64,000 nucleotides of DNA from Streptomyces acidiscabies (GCF_020010905.1 NZ_JAGJBY010000002.1:3782001-3846000); one strand, 5' to 3'. Positions 9,310 through 17,692 are shown, counted from the stretch's first letter. Numbers and translations are program-made. The notes: generated from the sequence alone by a model not told the origin.

Positions 9310-9436
9310 ACCGCTCCTCGCCGTCCCCCTGCGCACCCCCCAGACCGGCACCGGGGCAGCCCCACGGGTTCCCCCGCCCCTGGCCCTCGCCCCGGTGCCC
9401 CCTCCCTCGTCCGCACCTCCTCCCCAGGAAGCAGCC

Positions 9437-10552
9437 ATGACCGAACCGATTCGCGTGGGCGTCATCGGAGCCTCCCCCGAGCGGGGCTGGGCCACGATGT
9501 CCCACCTGCCGGCCCTCACCGCGCTGCCGGACTACGAGATCACCGCCGTCGCCACCACCCGCACGGGCAGCGCCCGCCGGGCCGCCGAACGCTGCGGCGC
9601 CGCCCACGCGTTCACCGACCCGGCGCGCCTCAGCGGCCACCCCGACGTCGACCTCGTGGTCGTCGCCGTGAAGACCCCGGACCACGCCGACCTCGTCCTG
9701 CCGGCGCTGGACGCGGGCAAGCACGTCTACTGCGAGTGGCCGCTCGCCCGGACCACGAAAGAGGCGGAGGTGATGGCCGAGGCGGCGGCGCGGGCCGGCG
9801 TCCACCACGCCGTCGGCCTCCAGGCCCGCCACGCGCCCGCCGTACGGCACGCCCGCGCCCTGCTCACCGGGGGCGCGATCGGCAGGGTCACCGGCGTGAA
9901 CGTGTACGCGGCGCGCGCCAAGGGCGTCGGCGGCACGATCACCTCCGACGCCGTGTACACCCTGGACCGCAGGAACGGCGCGGGCACCCTGGAGGTGGCC
10001 GGCGGCCACACCCTGGACCTCCTGGAGTTCCTGGCCGGACCGGTCACGCGGCTGTCCGCCGACCTGTGCGTGCGCCAGCCCCGGCTGACCGTCTCCGACA
10101 CCGCCGAGAGCGTCGGCGTCACCAGCCCCGACCACGTCATGGTGCAGGGCCTGCTCAGCACCGGCGTGCCCGTCAGCGTCCACATCCACGACGGCAAGAG
10201 CGGCGACGCCCGCACCCGCCTGGAGTTCTCCGGCACCCGCGGCAGCCTCGCCGTCGTCTCCGAGGGCCCCGCGGCGGGGCACGGCATCCAGGTCAGCGAC
10301 GTCCACCTGTACGAGGCCGCGGCCGGCGGCGCCTGGACCCCCGTCGACACGCCCCCGGAGCACCGCGCCCCCGTCGACGTCCCCGCCACCGCCGTACGCA
10401 ACGTCGCCGAGCTGTACACGGCCCTCGCCGCCGACATCCGCACCGGCACCCGCACGGTCCCCGACTTCGAGACGGGCCTGCGCCTGCACGGCCTCCTCGA
10501 CACGGTCCGCACGGCCGACGAGACGGTCTCGGGACAGGTCAGGGGGCTGTAG
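9437..10552 (+). CDS. Gfo/Idh/MocA-family protein, catalytic lysine replaced
   Basis: This 371-residue protein has an N-terminal Rossmann fold (VGVIGASPERGW, 7-18) and the C-terminal alpha/beta domain of NAD(P)-dependent sugar oxidoreductases. The family's EKP motif reads EWP here (E100-W101-P102), so the usual catalytic lysine is missing, as in Gal80-type non-enzymatic or atypical members. It could be an unusual oxidoreductase acting on the PKS product or a sugar, or a binding protein. The ATG at 9437 follows AGGAA. Its stop abuts the start of the dehydrogenase gene, so the two are probably translated together. Confidence 0.85.
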   Translation: MTEPIRVGVIGASPERGWATMSHLPALTALPDYEITAVATTRTGSARRAAERCGAAHAFTDPARLSGHPDVDLVVVAVKTPDHADLVLPALDAGKHVYCEWPLARTTKEAEVMAEAAARAGVHHAVGLQARHAPAVRHARALLTGGAIGRVTGVNVYAARAKGVGGTITSDAVYTLDRRNGAGTLEVAGGHTLDLLEFLAGPVTRLSADLCVRQPRLTVSDTAESVGVTSPDHVMVQGLLSTGVPVSVHIHDGKSGDARTRLEFSGTRGSLAVVSEGPAAGHGIQVSDVHLYEAAAGGAWTPVDTPPEHRAPVDVPATAVRNVAELYTALAADIRTGTRTVPDFETGLRLHGLLDTVRTADETVSGQVRGL

Positions 10553-12205
10553 ATGACCACCGCCGGCACCTTCCTCACCTCCCTCCTCGACGGCCGCCCC
10601 GACTGGCCCGCCTGGACCACCCCGCCCCGCCTCGACCGCGCCGCACAGCTCCGCGCCGACGCCGCCGCCACCCGCCTCCTCACCTTCCTCGACACCGACG
10701 CCGACCTCGAAGCCGTCGAGCGGGACGGCGAGTTGCCCGAGGGGTTCCTCAAGGCGCTGCACGACGTGGGGGCGTTCACGCTGGGCGCCGACGAGGACCT
10801 CGGCGGCCTCGGACTCGGCGCGTACGACGTGTTCCGCGTCGTCGAGGCGGCGGCCACCCGCTCGGCCGCCGTCGGCTTCCTCCTGGGCGTGCACAACGGC
10901 ATCGGTGTCGGCGTCTCCCTCCTCCCGGTCCTGCCCGAAGGGCCCCTGCGCGACCTGATCCGCCGGCACATCGCCGACGGCATGATCTCCGGCTGGGCCG
11001 ACACCGACCCGGAGGGCCAGGGCAACCAGTGGCCGACAGTCACGGCGACCCCCGCGTTCGACGGCGACGGCTACGTCCTGGACGGCGAGAAGCTGTTCAT
11101 CAGCAACGGCCCCGTCGCGACCCTCCTCGGCGTCACCGTGACGGTCCGGGGCGACGCGCAGGCGCCGCGCGTGGGCCTCGCGGTCGTCGACACCTCCGAC
11201 CCCGGCTTCCGCGTCGAGGACGAGCTGGAGCACCTCGGCGTACGGGGCCTGCCGAACGCACGGCTGACCCTGACCGGCGTCCGCGTCCCCGACGCGCATC
11301 TCGTGACCGTCCCGGAGGGCGACCCCCGCCGCACCCCGGTGTTCGCGTCGGCGGTGATGACCGCGCGCCTGCTCATCCAGGCGGCCCCCGCGCTGGCGAT
11401 CGCCCGCAACTGCCTGCGCTGGTCGGTGGAGTTCACCGCGCGCCGCCGGATCGACGGGGCGGGCCTGGGGGAGTACGACCTGACCCGCCGCACCCTCGCG
11501 CAGAACGCCGCCGACGTCCGGCTCATGGAGAGCGCCACCCGCTGGGCGCTCGCCGGACCCGCCCCGCAGGACCACTTCTTCGAACGCCAGCTGACCCGCA
11601 ACATCTGTACGGACGCCTGCGCGCGGGTGGTCGACCGCACCCTGTCCCTGATGGGCGGCGAGGGCATGGAGACCGCCCGCTCCAAGCGGGCCCGGGGCGC
11701 TCTCCCGGTCCCGATGGAGCGCGCCTACCGCGACGCCCGCGTCCTGCGCACGGCGGGCGGCGTCGACTTCCTGGCCGACGTGCAGACGGCGAGCGCGCTG
11801 CTGGCGCGCCGGACGCCCGGCACGGCGCAACCGGCCCCCCACCAGGCCCCGGCGCAGGGCGAACTCTCCCCGCGCAACCGGCACCACTTCGACACCCTCA
11901 CCGACCGCCTCGCCCGCTTCCCGGCCACCGTCGAGGCGGTCGCCGGAGCCGTCGCCTCCGACCCGCGCGCCCGCCAGTACCCCCTGCTGCTCCTCGGCCG
12001 CATCGCCCGCGAACTCTTCGGCACCGCCGCCGTCCTGGCCGCCGCCGCGCACGACGGCGAGCAGGCCCTCACGGACGCGCACTGCACCGCCGCCGAGGCC
12101 CGCCTGCGCGACCTGACCGCCCGCCTCGACGACCCGGAGGGCCCCGACCACGCGGGGATCGCCGCCGCCCTGCTGGCCGGCTCCGGACCGACGCCCGCGC
12201 CCTGA
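10553..12205 (+). CDS. Acyl-CoA/acyl-ACP dehydrogenase family flavoprotein
   Basis: At 550 residues this is longer than the usual 380-400 of the family. Residues 1-400 follow the FAD-dependent dehydrogenase fold (GWADTDPEGQGNQWP, DGEKLFISNG, SLMGGEGMET). An alanine/arginine-rich helical tail of about 130 residues replaces the normal end, as in long-tail members of the family. Such enzymes desaturate acyl thioesters or oxidise amines next to carbonyls, so it may oxidise the carrier-bound chain or the cyclised aminoketone. The start is the ATG immediately after the Gfo/Idh stop. The exact substrate cannot be inferred. Confidence 0.85.
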   Translation: MTTAGTFLTSLLDGRPDWPAWTTPPRLDRAAQLRADAAATRLLTFLDTDADLEAVERDGELPEGFLKALHDVGAFTLGADEDLGGLGLGAYDVFRVVEAAATRSAAVGFLLGVHNGIGVGVSLLPVLPEGPLRDLIRRHIADGMISGWADTDPEGQGNQWPTVTATPAFDGDGYVLDGEKLFISNGPVATLLGVTVTVRGDAQAPRVGLAVVDTSDPGFRVEDELEHLGVRGLPNARLTLTGVRVPDAHLVTVPEGDPRRTPVFASAVMTARLLIQAAPALAIARNCLRWSVEFTARRRIDGAGLGEYDLTRRTLAQNAADVRLMESATRWALAGPAPQDHFFERQLTRNICTDACARVVDRTLSLMGGEGMETARSKRARGALPVPMERAYRDARVLRTAGGVDFLADVQTASALLARRTPGTAQPAPHQAPAQGELSPRNRHHFDTLTDRLARFPATVEAVAGAVASDPRARQYPLLLLGRIARELFGTAAVLAAAAHDGEQALTDAHCTAAEARLRDLTARLDDPEGPDHAGIAAALLAGSGPTPAP

Positions 12206-12251
12206 CACCCGGCGACCCGCACCCGCCACCCCACCCCCGCAGGAGCCCGTC

Positions 12252-12404
12252 ATGCCCACCTCACCCGCAGTCGAGGTACCACCGCTCCTCCCCGCCCCGC
12301 CGCCCCCGAATCCCGAACTCCGCCCCGCGCACGAGATGTTCCTGGCGGTGATGGCCGCGCCGTACCTCCACCGCCCCGCCCCCACCTCCGGGAGACGACG
12401 GTGA
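12252..12404 (+). CDS. 50-residue proline-rich small protein, coupled to the AvrD gene
   Basis: An ATG at 12252, 6 nt after AGGAG, opens a 50-codon frame. The N-terminal half is proline-rich, a middle segment reads HEMFLAVMAAPYLHRPAP, and the tail is basic (GRRR). Its stop overlaps the GTG of the AvrD gene as GTGA, the same coupling used elsewhere in this cluster, which supports it being translated. I do not recognise a family. It could be a partner subunit of the AvrD protein, a small peptide substrate, or only a leader that couples translation. Confidence 0.55.
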   Translation: MPTSPAVEVPPLLPAPPPPNPELRPAHEMFLAVMAAPYLHRPAPTSGRRR

Positions 12405-13414
12405 CCGTCGGCAGGCTGACCGCCGGGGACGTCGAGGACTACCTGGGCCCCGCCGAGGGCCGCTACTTCGGCAGTGGCTTCCGGCGCGTGCGCCAGCGGC
12501 TGACCGCCATCGCCCTGACCGGCGGCCCGGAGTCCACGCGGGCGACCGCGACCGCGTCGGTCGGCTACCCGGGCGACTGGTCCGCGAAGGGCACCGGCGG
12601 GCTCGTCCCGCACCTCAGCACCATCGACGCCCTGGTCCTGGCCGCCCGCACCGCCGAACTCCTCCTCACCCACGCCTACGGCCTCGACGCGGGCGCCCGC
12701 TCCCGGATGTGGCTGCGCCGGGTCGTGATCCGGGCCGGCGACCGCCCGCAGGAGGACCTCGCCCGGCTCCCCGTGCACGGCACGGTCCGCCCCGCCGAGT
12801 CGGTCGCCGTCGCCGACGGCCTGCGCACCTCCGTCGTGGGCGTCACCATCGGCTCGATGGACGTGCGCTGCGAGGTCCAGCACGAGGACCAGGGCGGCTA
12901 CCGCCCCTCGCCGGGCGCGCTGTACGAGGACGCCGACACGGCGCTGGGCGCGCCGGACGGCCAGTACTACGCCGAGCTGTTCCGGTGGCGCGGACAGCGC
13001 GTCACCCACCTCGCCGTCGACGCCCCGGCGGGACGCGCGGACGCCGAGGTCACCCTCACGCCCGCGCCCGGCGAGAGCGCCGGCACCGGCCTTGAGGCCG
13101 CGTACGCGCCGAGCGCCTCGATGGTCGACGCGATCGCCGTCATGGGCCAGCTCGCCCAGATCCTGATGTACGAACTCGACGGCCTCACCCGCGGGGGCAG
13201 CGACACGCTGTGGCTGCGCCGCGCGGAACTCGCCACCGACCTGCCGCTGCGCGCCGTGGACCGCGCCTTCCCCGTGCACGCGCGGGTCGCCGACTCCCGG
13301 CTCGTCGACATCGACGACCGCCGGTGGCGGGTCTGCGACCTGTCCTACGGCTTCCACGGCATCACCGGCACCTTCTCGGTGACCCACCGACTTCCCGACC
13401 GAGGAACGCGATGA
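12401..13414 (+). CDS. AvrD-family protein (syringolide-synthase-like)
   Basis: This 337-residue protein matches AvrD of Pseudomonas syringae along its length as I recall that sequence: DYLGPAEGRYFGSGFR near the N-terminus, then YPGDWSAK, LVPHLSTIDALVL and the end segment FSVTHRLPD. AvrD directs formation of syringolides, C-glycosidic lipids built from a beta-ketoacyl chain and D-xylulose. The two halves repeat each other: 13-43 with 179-205, LSTIDALVL (72-80) with SMVDAIAVM (240-248), and MWLRR (103-107) with LWLRR (270-274). Placed after a synthase that makes beta-ketoacyl chains, it could join such a chain, or the derived aminoketone, to a sugar-derived unit. Start GTG overlaps the small ORF; the stop overlaps the kinase ATG. 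Confidence 0.85.
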   Translation: MTVGRLTAGDVEDYLGPAEGRYFGSGFRRVRQRLTAIALTGGPESTRATATASVGYPGDWSAKGTGGLVPHLSTIDALVLAARTAELLLTHAYGLDAGARSRMWLRRVVIRAGDRPQEDLARLPVHGTVRPAESVAVADGLRTSVVGVTIGSMDVRCEVQHEDQGGYRPSPGALYEDADTALGAPDGQYYAELFRWRGQRVTHLAVDAPAGRADAEVTLTPAPGESAGTGLEAAYAPSASMVDAIAVMGQLAQILMYELDGLTRGGSDTLWLRRAELATDLPLRAVDRAFPVHARVADSRLVDIDDRRWRVCDLSYGFHGITGTFSVTHRLPDRGTR

Positions 13415-14094
13415 CTCCTCCCGCACGGCCGCGCAGGATCGCCGTCTCCGGCACCTACTGCACCGGCAAGACCACCACCACGATCGCCCTGGCCCACCTC
13501 ACCGGCGTACCCCGCACGCACGCGCGCACGATGCGCGAGATCCTCGCCGACGCCCTGCCCGGCAGGCGCCTCGAGGAGTGCACGGCGCCGGAGCTGATCC
13601 AGCTCGGCATCCAGCGCTACACCGAACGCGCCGTCCAGGAGTCCCGCCTCACCGGCGGCTTCCTCTCCGACGGCTCCTCGCTGCACGAGTGGGTCTACGG
13701 CAAGGTGCGCGTCCGCGCCGGCATCCACCCCACCGACGGCTACGACGCGAGCGACACGCCGCCCGACTTCTACGAGGAGGTCGTCGACTCCCTGGGCGCC
13801 GTGTTCCGGCGGCACGCGCGCACCGCGTACGACGTCTTCGTGCACCTGCCCGTCGAGTTCGACCTCGTCGAGGACGGCCACCGGCCCGTCTCGGAGCGGT
13901 TCCGCCGGATGTCCGACGAGCTGCTGCGCACGACCCTGGACGACCTCGCGATCCCCTACCACGTCGTCGGCGGGCCGATCGAGGAGCGCCTCGCGACCAT
14001 CGTCGACATCTTCGGCCTGCCGACCCGCATGGGTCTCACGCACGCCGTCGACCTCGCCTGTGCGGAGACCGCTCGCACCGCCGCTCTCGCCTGA
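13411..14094 (+). CDS. P-loop kinase/ATPase (AAA_28/NadR-like)
   Basis: This 227-residue protein has a clear Walker A motif, GTYCTGKT (14-21), and the small single-domain layout of nucleoside/NadR-type kinases. The ATG at 13411 overlaps the AvrD stop and is preceded by GAGGAA, so it is tightly coupled to AvrD. A role phosphorylating the sugar-like acceptor or the product of AvrD would fit the context, but the substrate is not shown by the sequence. An ATP-driven regulatory role is the main alternative. Confidence 0.75.
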   Translation: MTPPARPRRIAVSGTYCTGKTTTTIALAHLTGVPRTHARTMREILADALPGRRLEECTAPELIQLGIQRYTERAVQESRLTGGFLSDGSSLHEWVYGKVRVRAGIHPTDGYDASDTPPDFYEEVVDSLGAVFRRHARTAYDVFVHLPVEFDLVEDGHRPVSERFRRMSDELLRTTLDDLAIPYHVVGGPIEERLATIVDIFGLPTRMGLTHAVDLACAETARTAALA

Positions 14095-14131
14095 CACCAC
14101 CCGCCGCACCGCCCTCCCCAGGAGCACCCTT

Positions 14132-15220
14132 ATGCCCGAAACGACTGACACCTCCGCGTTGTTCCGGCCTTTCTCCATCGGCTCCCTGAATCTGCCGAAC
14201 CGGATCGTGATGTCGCCGATGACCCGCGACTTCTCGCCCGGCGGCGTGCCCGGCCCGGACGTCGCCGCCTACTACGCGCGCCGCGCCCAGGGCGGGGTCG
14301 GCCTGATCGTCACCGAGGGCACGGTCGTCGGCCACCCGGCGTCCGCGCCGACCCCGACCGTGCCCCGCTTCCACGGCGAGGACGCCCTTGCGGGCTGGGC
14401 GCGGGTCGTCGAGGAGGTCCACGCGGCGGGCGGCCGGATCGTCCCCCAGCTGTGGCACGCGGGCCTGGAACGCAAGGGCGACGGCGTCCCCGACCCGCAC
14501 GTCCCCGCCGTCGGCCCGGACACGCTCACCGAGCCGGAGATCGCCGGGATCGTCGCCGCCTTCGGCCGGGCCGCCGCCGACGCCCGCCGCCTCGGCTTCG
14601 ACGGCGTCGCCCTGCACGGCGGCCACGGCTACCTGATCGACCAGTTCCTGCGCCCCGGGACCAACCACCGCACCGACGCGTACGGCGGCGACCTGAAGCG
14701 CCGCACCCGCTTCGCCGCCGAGGTCGTCGCCGCCTGCCGCGCCGCCGTCGGCCCCGACTTCCCCGTCATCCTGCGCGTCTCGCACTGGACAGTCAGCGAC
14801 TTCGACGCCCAACTCGCCTCAGGACCCGAGGAGTTGGCGGAACTGCTCGACCCGCTGGTACGCGCCGGGGTGGACGTCCTCGACTGCTCGGCCCGCCGCT
14901 ACTGGCTGCCCGGCTTCCCCGCCACCGGCTCCGAACTGAGCCTCGCCGGCTGGGTCCGCAAACTCACCGGCCTGCCCACGATCGCCGTCGGCTCGGTGGG
15001 CCTGACCGGCAGCGAGTTCCTCACCACCCTCATCGAGGGCAAGGGCGCCGACAACGCCTCCCTCGGCGGCCTCCTGGAGCGCCTGGAACGCGACGAGTTC
15101 GACCTCGTCGCCCTCGGCCGGCTGCTCCTGTCCGACCCCGGCTGGCCGAACAAGATCCAGGGCGGCCGGCACGACGAACTGCGCCCGTTCACCGCCGAGA
15201 GCCTCCTCAGCCTCGACTGA
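14132..15220 (+). CDS. Old yellow enzyme family NADH:flavin oxidoreductase
   Basis: This 362-residue FMN TIM-barrel protein starts with LFRPFSIGSLNLPNRIVMSP, has HGGHGYLIDQFLRPGTNHR around residues 165-190 and ends with the LGRLLLSDPGWPNKI segment of the family. Such enzymes reduce activated C=C bonds using NAD(P)H. In this cluster it could reduce an enone or pyrrolinone derived from the PKS product. The ATG at 14132 follows AGGAG, 37 nt after the kinase stop, so it is in the same operon. Confidence 0.88.
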   Translation: MPETTDTSALFRPFSIGSLNLPNRIVMSPMTRDFSPGGVPGPDVAAYYARRAQGGVGLIVTEGTVVGHPASAPTPTVPRFHGEDALAGWARVVEEVHAAGGRIVPQLWHAGLERKGDGVPDPHVPAVGPDTLTEPEIAGIVAAFGRAAADARRLGFDGVALHGGHGYLIDQFLRPGTNHRTDAYGGDLKRRTRFAAEVVAACRAAVGPDFPVILRVSHWTVSDFDAQLASGPEELAELLDPLVRAGVDVLDCSARRYWLPGFPATGSELSLAGWVRKLTGLPTIAVGSVGLTGSEFLTTLIEGKGADNASLGGLLERLERDEFDLVALGRLLLSDPGWPNKIQGGRHDELRPFTAESLLSLD

Positions 15221-15261
15221 AGCCTCGACCGACACCCCCTCACCCGACCGGAGACCTTGTC

Positions 15262-16536
15262 ATGCGCGTCATGTTCACGCTGTTCCCCGCGACCGCCCAC
15301 CTGCACACGATGGTCCCCCTCGCCTGGGCGCTGCACAGCGCCGGCCACGAGGTCGTCGTCGCCTGCGAGGCAGGCGCCCTCGACCCGGAGATCACCAGCA
15401 ACATCACCGCGGCGGGCCTCACCGCCGTACCGCTCGGCGCCGGCATCGCCGGGCCGCCCCCGGAGGCCATGCAGCAGGGCCTGATGGCCTTCGCCGACGC
15501 CTGGCGCTTCGACCCGTCCCACCCCGGCGAGACGGCCGACTGGCACGCCGCGCGCGCCCTGCTCGGCGGGATGTTCTCGTTCGCCTACCCGGAGCCCGGC
15601 GAGGACGGCTCGTTCCTGGACGAGCTGATCGCCTTCACCCGCTCCTGGAAGCCCGACCTGATCCTGTGGGACAAGCTGATGATCCCGGCGGCGATCGCCG
15701 CGCGCGTGACGGGCACCCCGCACGCCCGCATCGTCTGGGGCCTCGACAGCATCGCCGCCCTGCACGAACTCACCGAGGCCGAGACCCCCGGCCGCCACGA
15801 CTGGCTGAAGTGGCTCGACCCGCTGCTCTCCCGGCACGGCCTCGCCTTCAGTGACGACACCCTCCTCGGCCAGTGGAGCCTCGACCTCGTCCCGCCCGCC
15901 ATGCGGCCCCCGCTGAAGCTCCCCGCGATCCCCGTGCGCCGCCTGCCCTTCAACGGCTCCTCCGAACTCCCCGACTGGCTGTACGGCGCACCCGAGCGCC
16001 CGCGCGTGGTGCTCACCCTCGGCGTCAGCCGCCGGATGATCGGCGGCGGCACCGTCTTCCCCGCGCCGGAGTTCCTGGAGCGCGTCGCCGAACTCGACGT
16101 GGAGGTCGTCGCGACCCTCGGCAGGGGCCAGATCGCCCCCGACGTGACGCTCCCCGCCAACGTCCGCACGGTCGAGTACATCCCCCTCAACCAGGTCCTG
16201 CCGACCACGTCCGTGATCGTCCACCAGGGCGGCACCGGGACGTTCACCGCCGCCGTCGCCCACCAGGTGCCCCAGCTCGTCGTCCCGGTCGTCGCCTGGG
16301 ACGAGCCGCAGAACGCGCGGCACGTCGAGAAGACCGGCGCGGGCCTCGTCGCCGACGTCGACGCCCTCGACCCCGACACCCTGAGCAAGCAGGTCGCCCG
16401 CCTCCTCGAAGAGCCGTCGTTCAAGGAGGGCGCGCGCCGCCTGTACGAGCAGACGCTCGCCGCACCGGTCCCCGCCGACGTCGTGCCCGTCCTGGAGCAG
16501 CTCGTCGCCCGGCACCGGGAGGAGGCCCGCGCGTGA
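15262..16536 (+). CDS. Glycosyltransferase, GT-B/MGT type (EryCIII-like)
   Basis: This 424-residue protein begins MRVMFTLFPATAHLHTMVPL and carries the nucleotide-sugar signature near 325-365 (HQGGTGTFTAAVAHQVPQL, then WDEPQNARHVE). This places it with glycosyltransferases that attach deoxysugars to macrolides and polyketides. Relatives such as EryCIII need a P450-like helper, and none is present here. It implies the cluster's end product is glycosylated, with the sugar donor partly made elsewhere. The GTG of the next gene overlaps its stop. Confidence 0.88.
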   Translation: MRVMFTLFPATAHLHTMVPLAWALHSAGHEVVVACEAGALDPEITSNITAAGLTAVPLGAGIAGPPPEAMQQGLMAFADAWRFDPSHPGETADWHAARALLGGMFSFAYPEPGEDGSFLDELIAFTRSWKPDLILWDKLMIPAAIAARVTGTPHARIVWGLDSIAALHELTEAETPGRHDWLKWLDPLLSRHGLAFSDDTLLGQWSLDLVPPAMRPPLKLPAIPVRRLPFNGSSELPDWLYGAPERPRVVLTLGVSRRMIGGGTVFPAPEFLERVAELDVEVVATLGRGQIAPDVTLPANVRTVEYIPLNQVLPTTSVIVHQGGTGTFTAAVAHQVPQLVVPVVAWDEPQNARHVEKTGAGLVADVDALDPDTLSKQVARLLEEPSFKEGARRLYEQTLAAPVPADVVPVLEQLVARHREEARA

Positions 16537-17477
16537 GGATCCTCGTCACCGGAGCCGCCGGGTTCGCCGGCTCCCACTTCGTCCGCTCCCTCCTGGCCGG
16601 CGCCTACCGCGGCTGGGAGGGGGCCCGGGTCACCGCCCTCGACAAACGGTCCGTGCCCGAGCGCCACGCGCGCGTGGAGGCCGTCCGCGGCGACGTCGGC
16701 GACCCGTTCCTGCTGCGCGACCTGCTCCCCGGCCACGACGCCGTCGTCCACTTCGCGGACGCCACGCGCGCGGACACCGGGGAACTCGTCCGCACCAACG
16801 TCCTGGGCACCCACACCCTCCTCGACGCCGTCCGGGGCAGCGGCGTGGAACGCACGGTGGTCGTCTCCAGCGCCGACGTGTACGGCCCTCCCGCGGGCGA
16901 CGGCGCCCCGTGGACCGAGGAACACCCCGTGCGCCCCGTCACGCCGTACGCGACCTCCCGGGCCGCCGCCGACCTCGTCGCCCGGTCCGCCTGGCACACC
17001 CACGGCGTCGACCTGTCCGTCACCCGCTCCGCCGCCTGCTACGGCCCCCGCCAGCAGCCGGACCGCCCGCTCCCGCGCCGCCTCACGGCCCTCCTGGAAG
17101 GCACCCGCCCACGCCCGTACGACGACGCGCCGGCCGTCACCGAATGGCTGCACGTCGACGACCACTGCCGCGCCGTCCACCTGGTCCTCAACCGGGGCCG
17201 CGCGGGCGAGACCTACCACGTCGGAGGCGAGGCGGTCGCCCCCGCCGCCCTCGCCGAACAACTGCACACCCTCACCGGCACGCGCGCGGTGGCGCACGAC
17301 AGCGCCGTACCCGCGCGCACGGCGCTCGACGACAGCCGTATCCGCGACGAACTCGGGTGGGCGCCCGCCGTCCCCTTCGAGCAGGGGCTCGCGGACACGG
17401 TCGACTGGTACCGCGACCACCCCGGCTGGTGGACCGCCGCGCGCCGCGCGCGCGAGACGACGACGGCAGCCGCCTGA
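16533..17477 (+). CDS. NDP-sugar epimerase/dehydratase-like SDR, lysine replaced by arginine
   Basis: This 314-residue extended short-chain dehydrogenase has the TGAAGFAG cofactor loop (6-13), SSADVYG (112-118) and a DEL-GW-P segment near the end, as in NDP-hexose 4,6-dehydratases and 4-epimerases. The YxxxK catalytic pair reads Y139-A-T-S-R143, so the conserved lysine is arginine. It may still be active with altered kinetics or may have another role. It is joined to the glycosyltransferase by a GTGA overlap and is the last gene of the cluster, so it probably prepares the sugar donor. No other deoxysugar gene is in the window. Confidence 0.85.
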   Translation: MRILVTGAAGFAGSHFVRSLLAGAYRGWEGARVTALDKRSVPERHARVEAVRGDVGDPFLLRDLLPGHDAVVHFADATRADTGELVRTNVLGTHTLLDAVRGSGVERTVVVSSADVYGPPAGDGAPWTEEHPVRPVTPYATSRAAADLVARSAWHTHGVDLSVTRSAACYGPRQQPDRPLPRRLTALLEGTRPRPYDDAPAVTEWLHVDDHCRAVHLVLNRGRAGETYHVGGEAVAPAALAEQLHTLTGTRAVAHDSAVPARTALDDSRIRDELGWAPAVPFEQGLADTVDWYRDHPGWWTAARRARETTTAAA

Positions 17478-17484
17478 CACGCGA

Positions 17485-17511
17485 GGCCGAGGGCATGGGG
17501 ACCCCTCGGCC
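17485..17511 (+). terminator. Terminator of the PKS/AvrD cluster
   Basis: GGCCGAGGG (17485-17493) pairs perfectly with CCCTCGGCC (17503-17511) 8 nt after the last stop. It marks the probable 3' end of the cluster transcript. Confidence 0.75.
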
Positions 17512-17674
17512 ACGCGCGCATTGCACCGCGCCATTGCCGAAGGTTCGGACTAATGACACGGACCTTGTTCCCGTGCAACGGAAGGTCGCCCGAAGCACGC
17601 AGGGCACAGTCTTGCCACTTCCGGTAATCAGGAACAACCGTTCTTCCGAACAGTGGAAAGAAATCCAGGTTTAC

Positions 17675-17692
17675 GGGCGTAGATCTCCGCCC
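17675..17692. terminator. Small palindrome between the cluster and the AraC gene
   Basis: GGGCG and CGCCC flank AGATCT, giving a near-perfect 18-bp palindrome in an otherwise AT-richer gap. It is downstream of the minus-strand AraC gene and may be its terminator, or a regulator site. The rest of the gap 17512-17736 shows no gene. Confidence 0.4.

Noticed and set aside
6448..12351. Plus-strand open frame of 1967 codons in another frame of the PKS region
   Set aside because: Arginine/proline-rich composition and no motifs; the overlapping frames contain clear catalytic signatures.
4595..13426. Minus-strand open frame of 2943 codons opposite the PKS cluster
   Set aside because: It is glycine/arginine/valine-rich with no recognisable domain and lies opposite six well-supported genes. 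Long antisense frames are expected from strong third-position GC.
14899..16515. Minus-strand frame opposite the old-yellow-enzyme and glycosyltransferase genes
   Set aside because: No conserved motif, and the plus-strand genes have family signatures and good starts.
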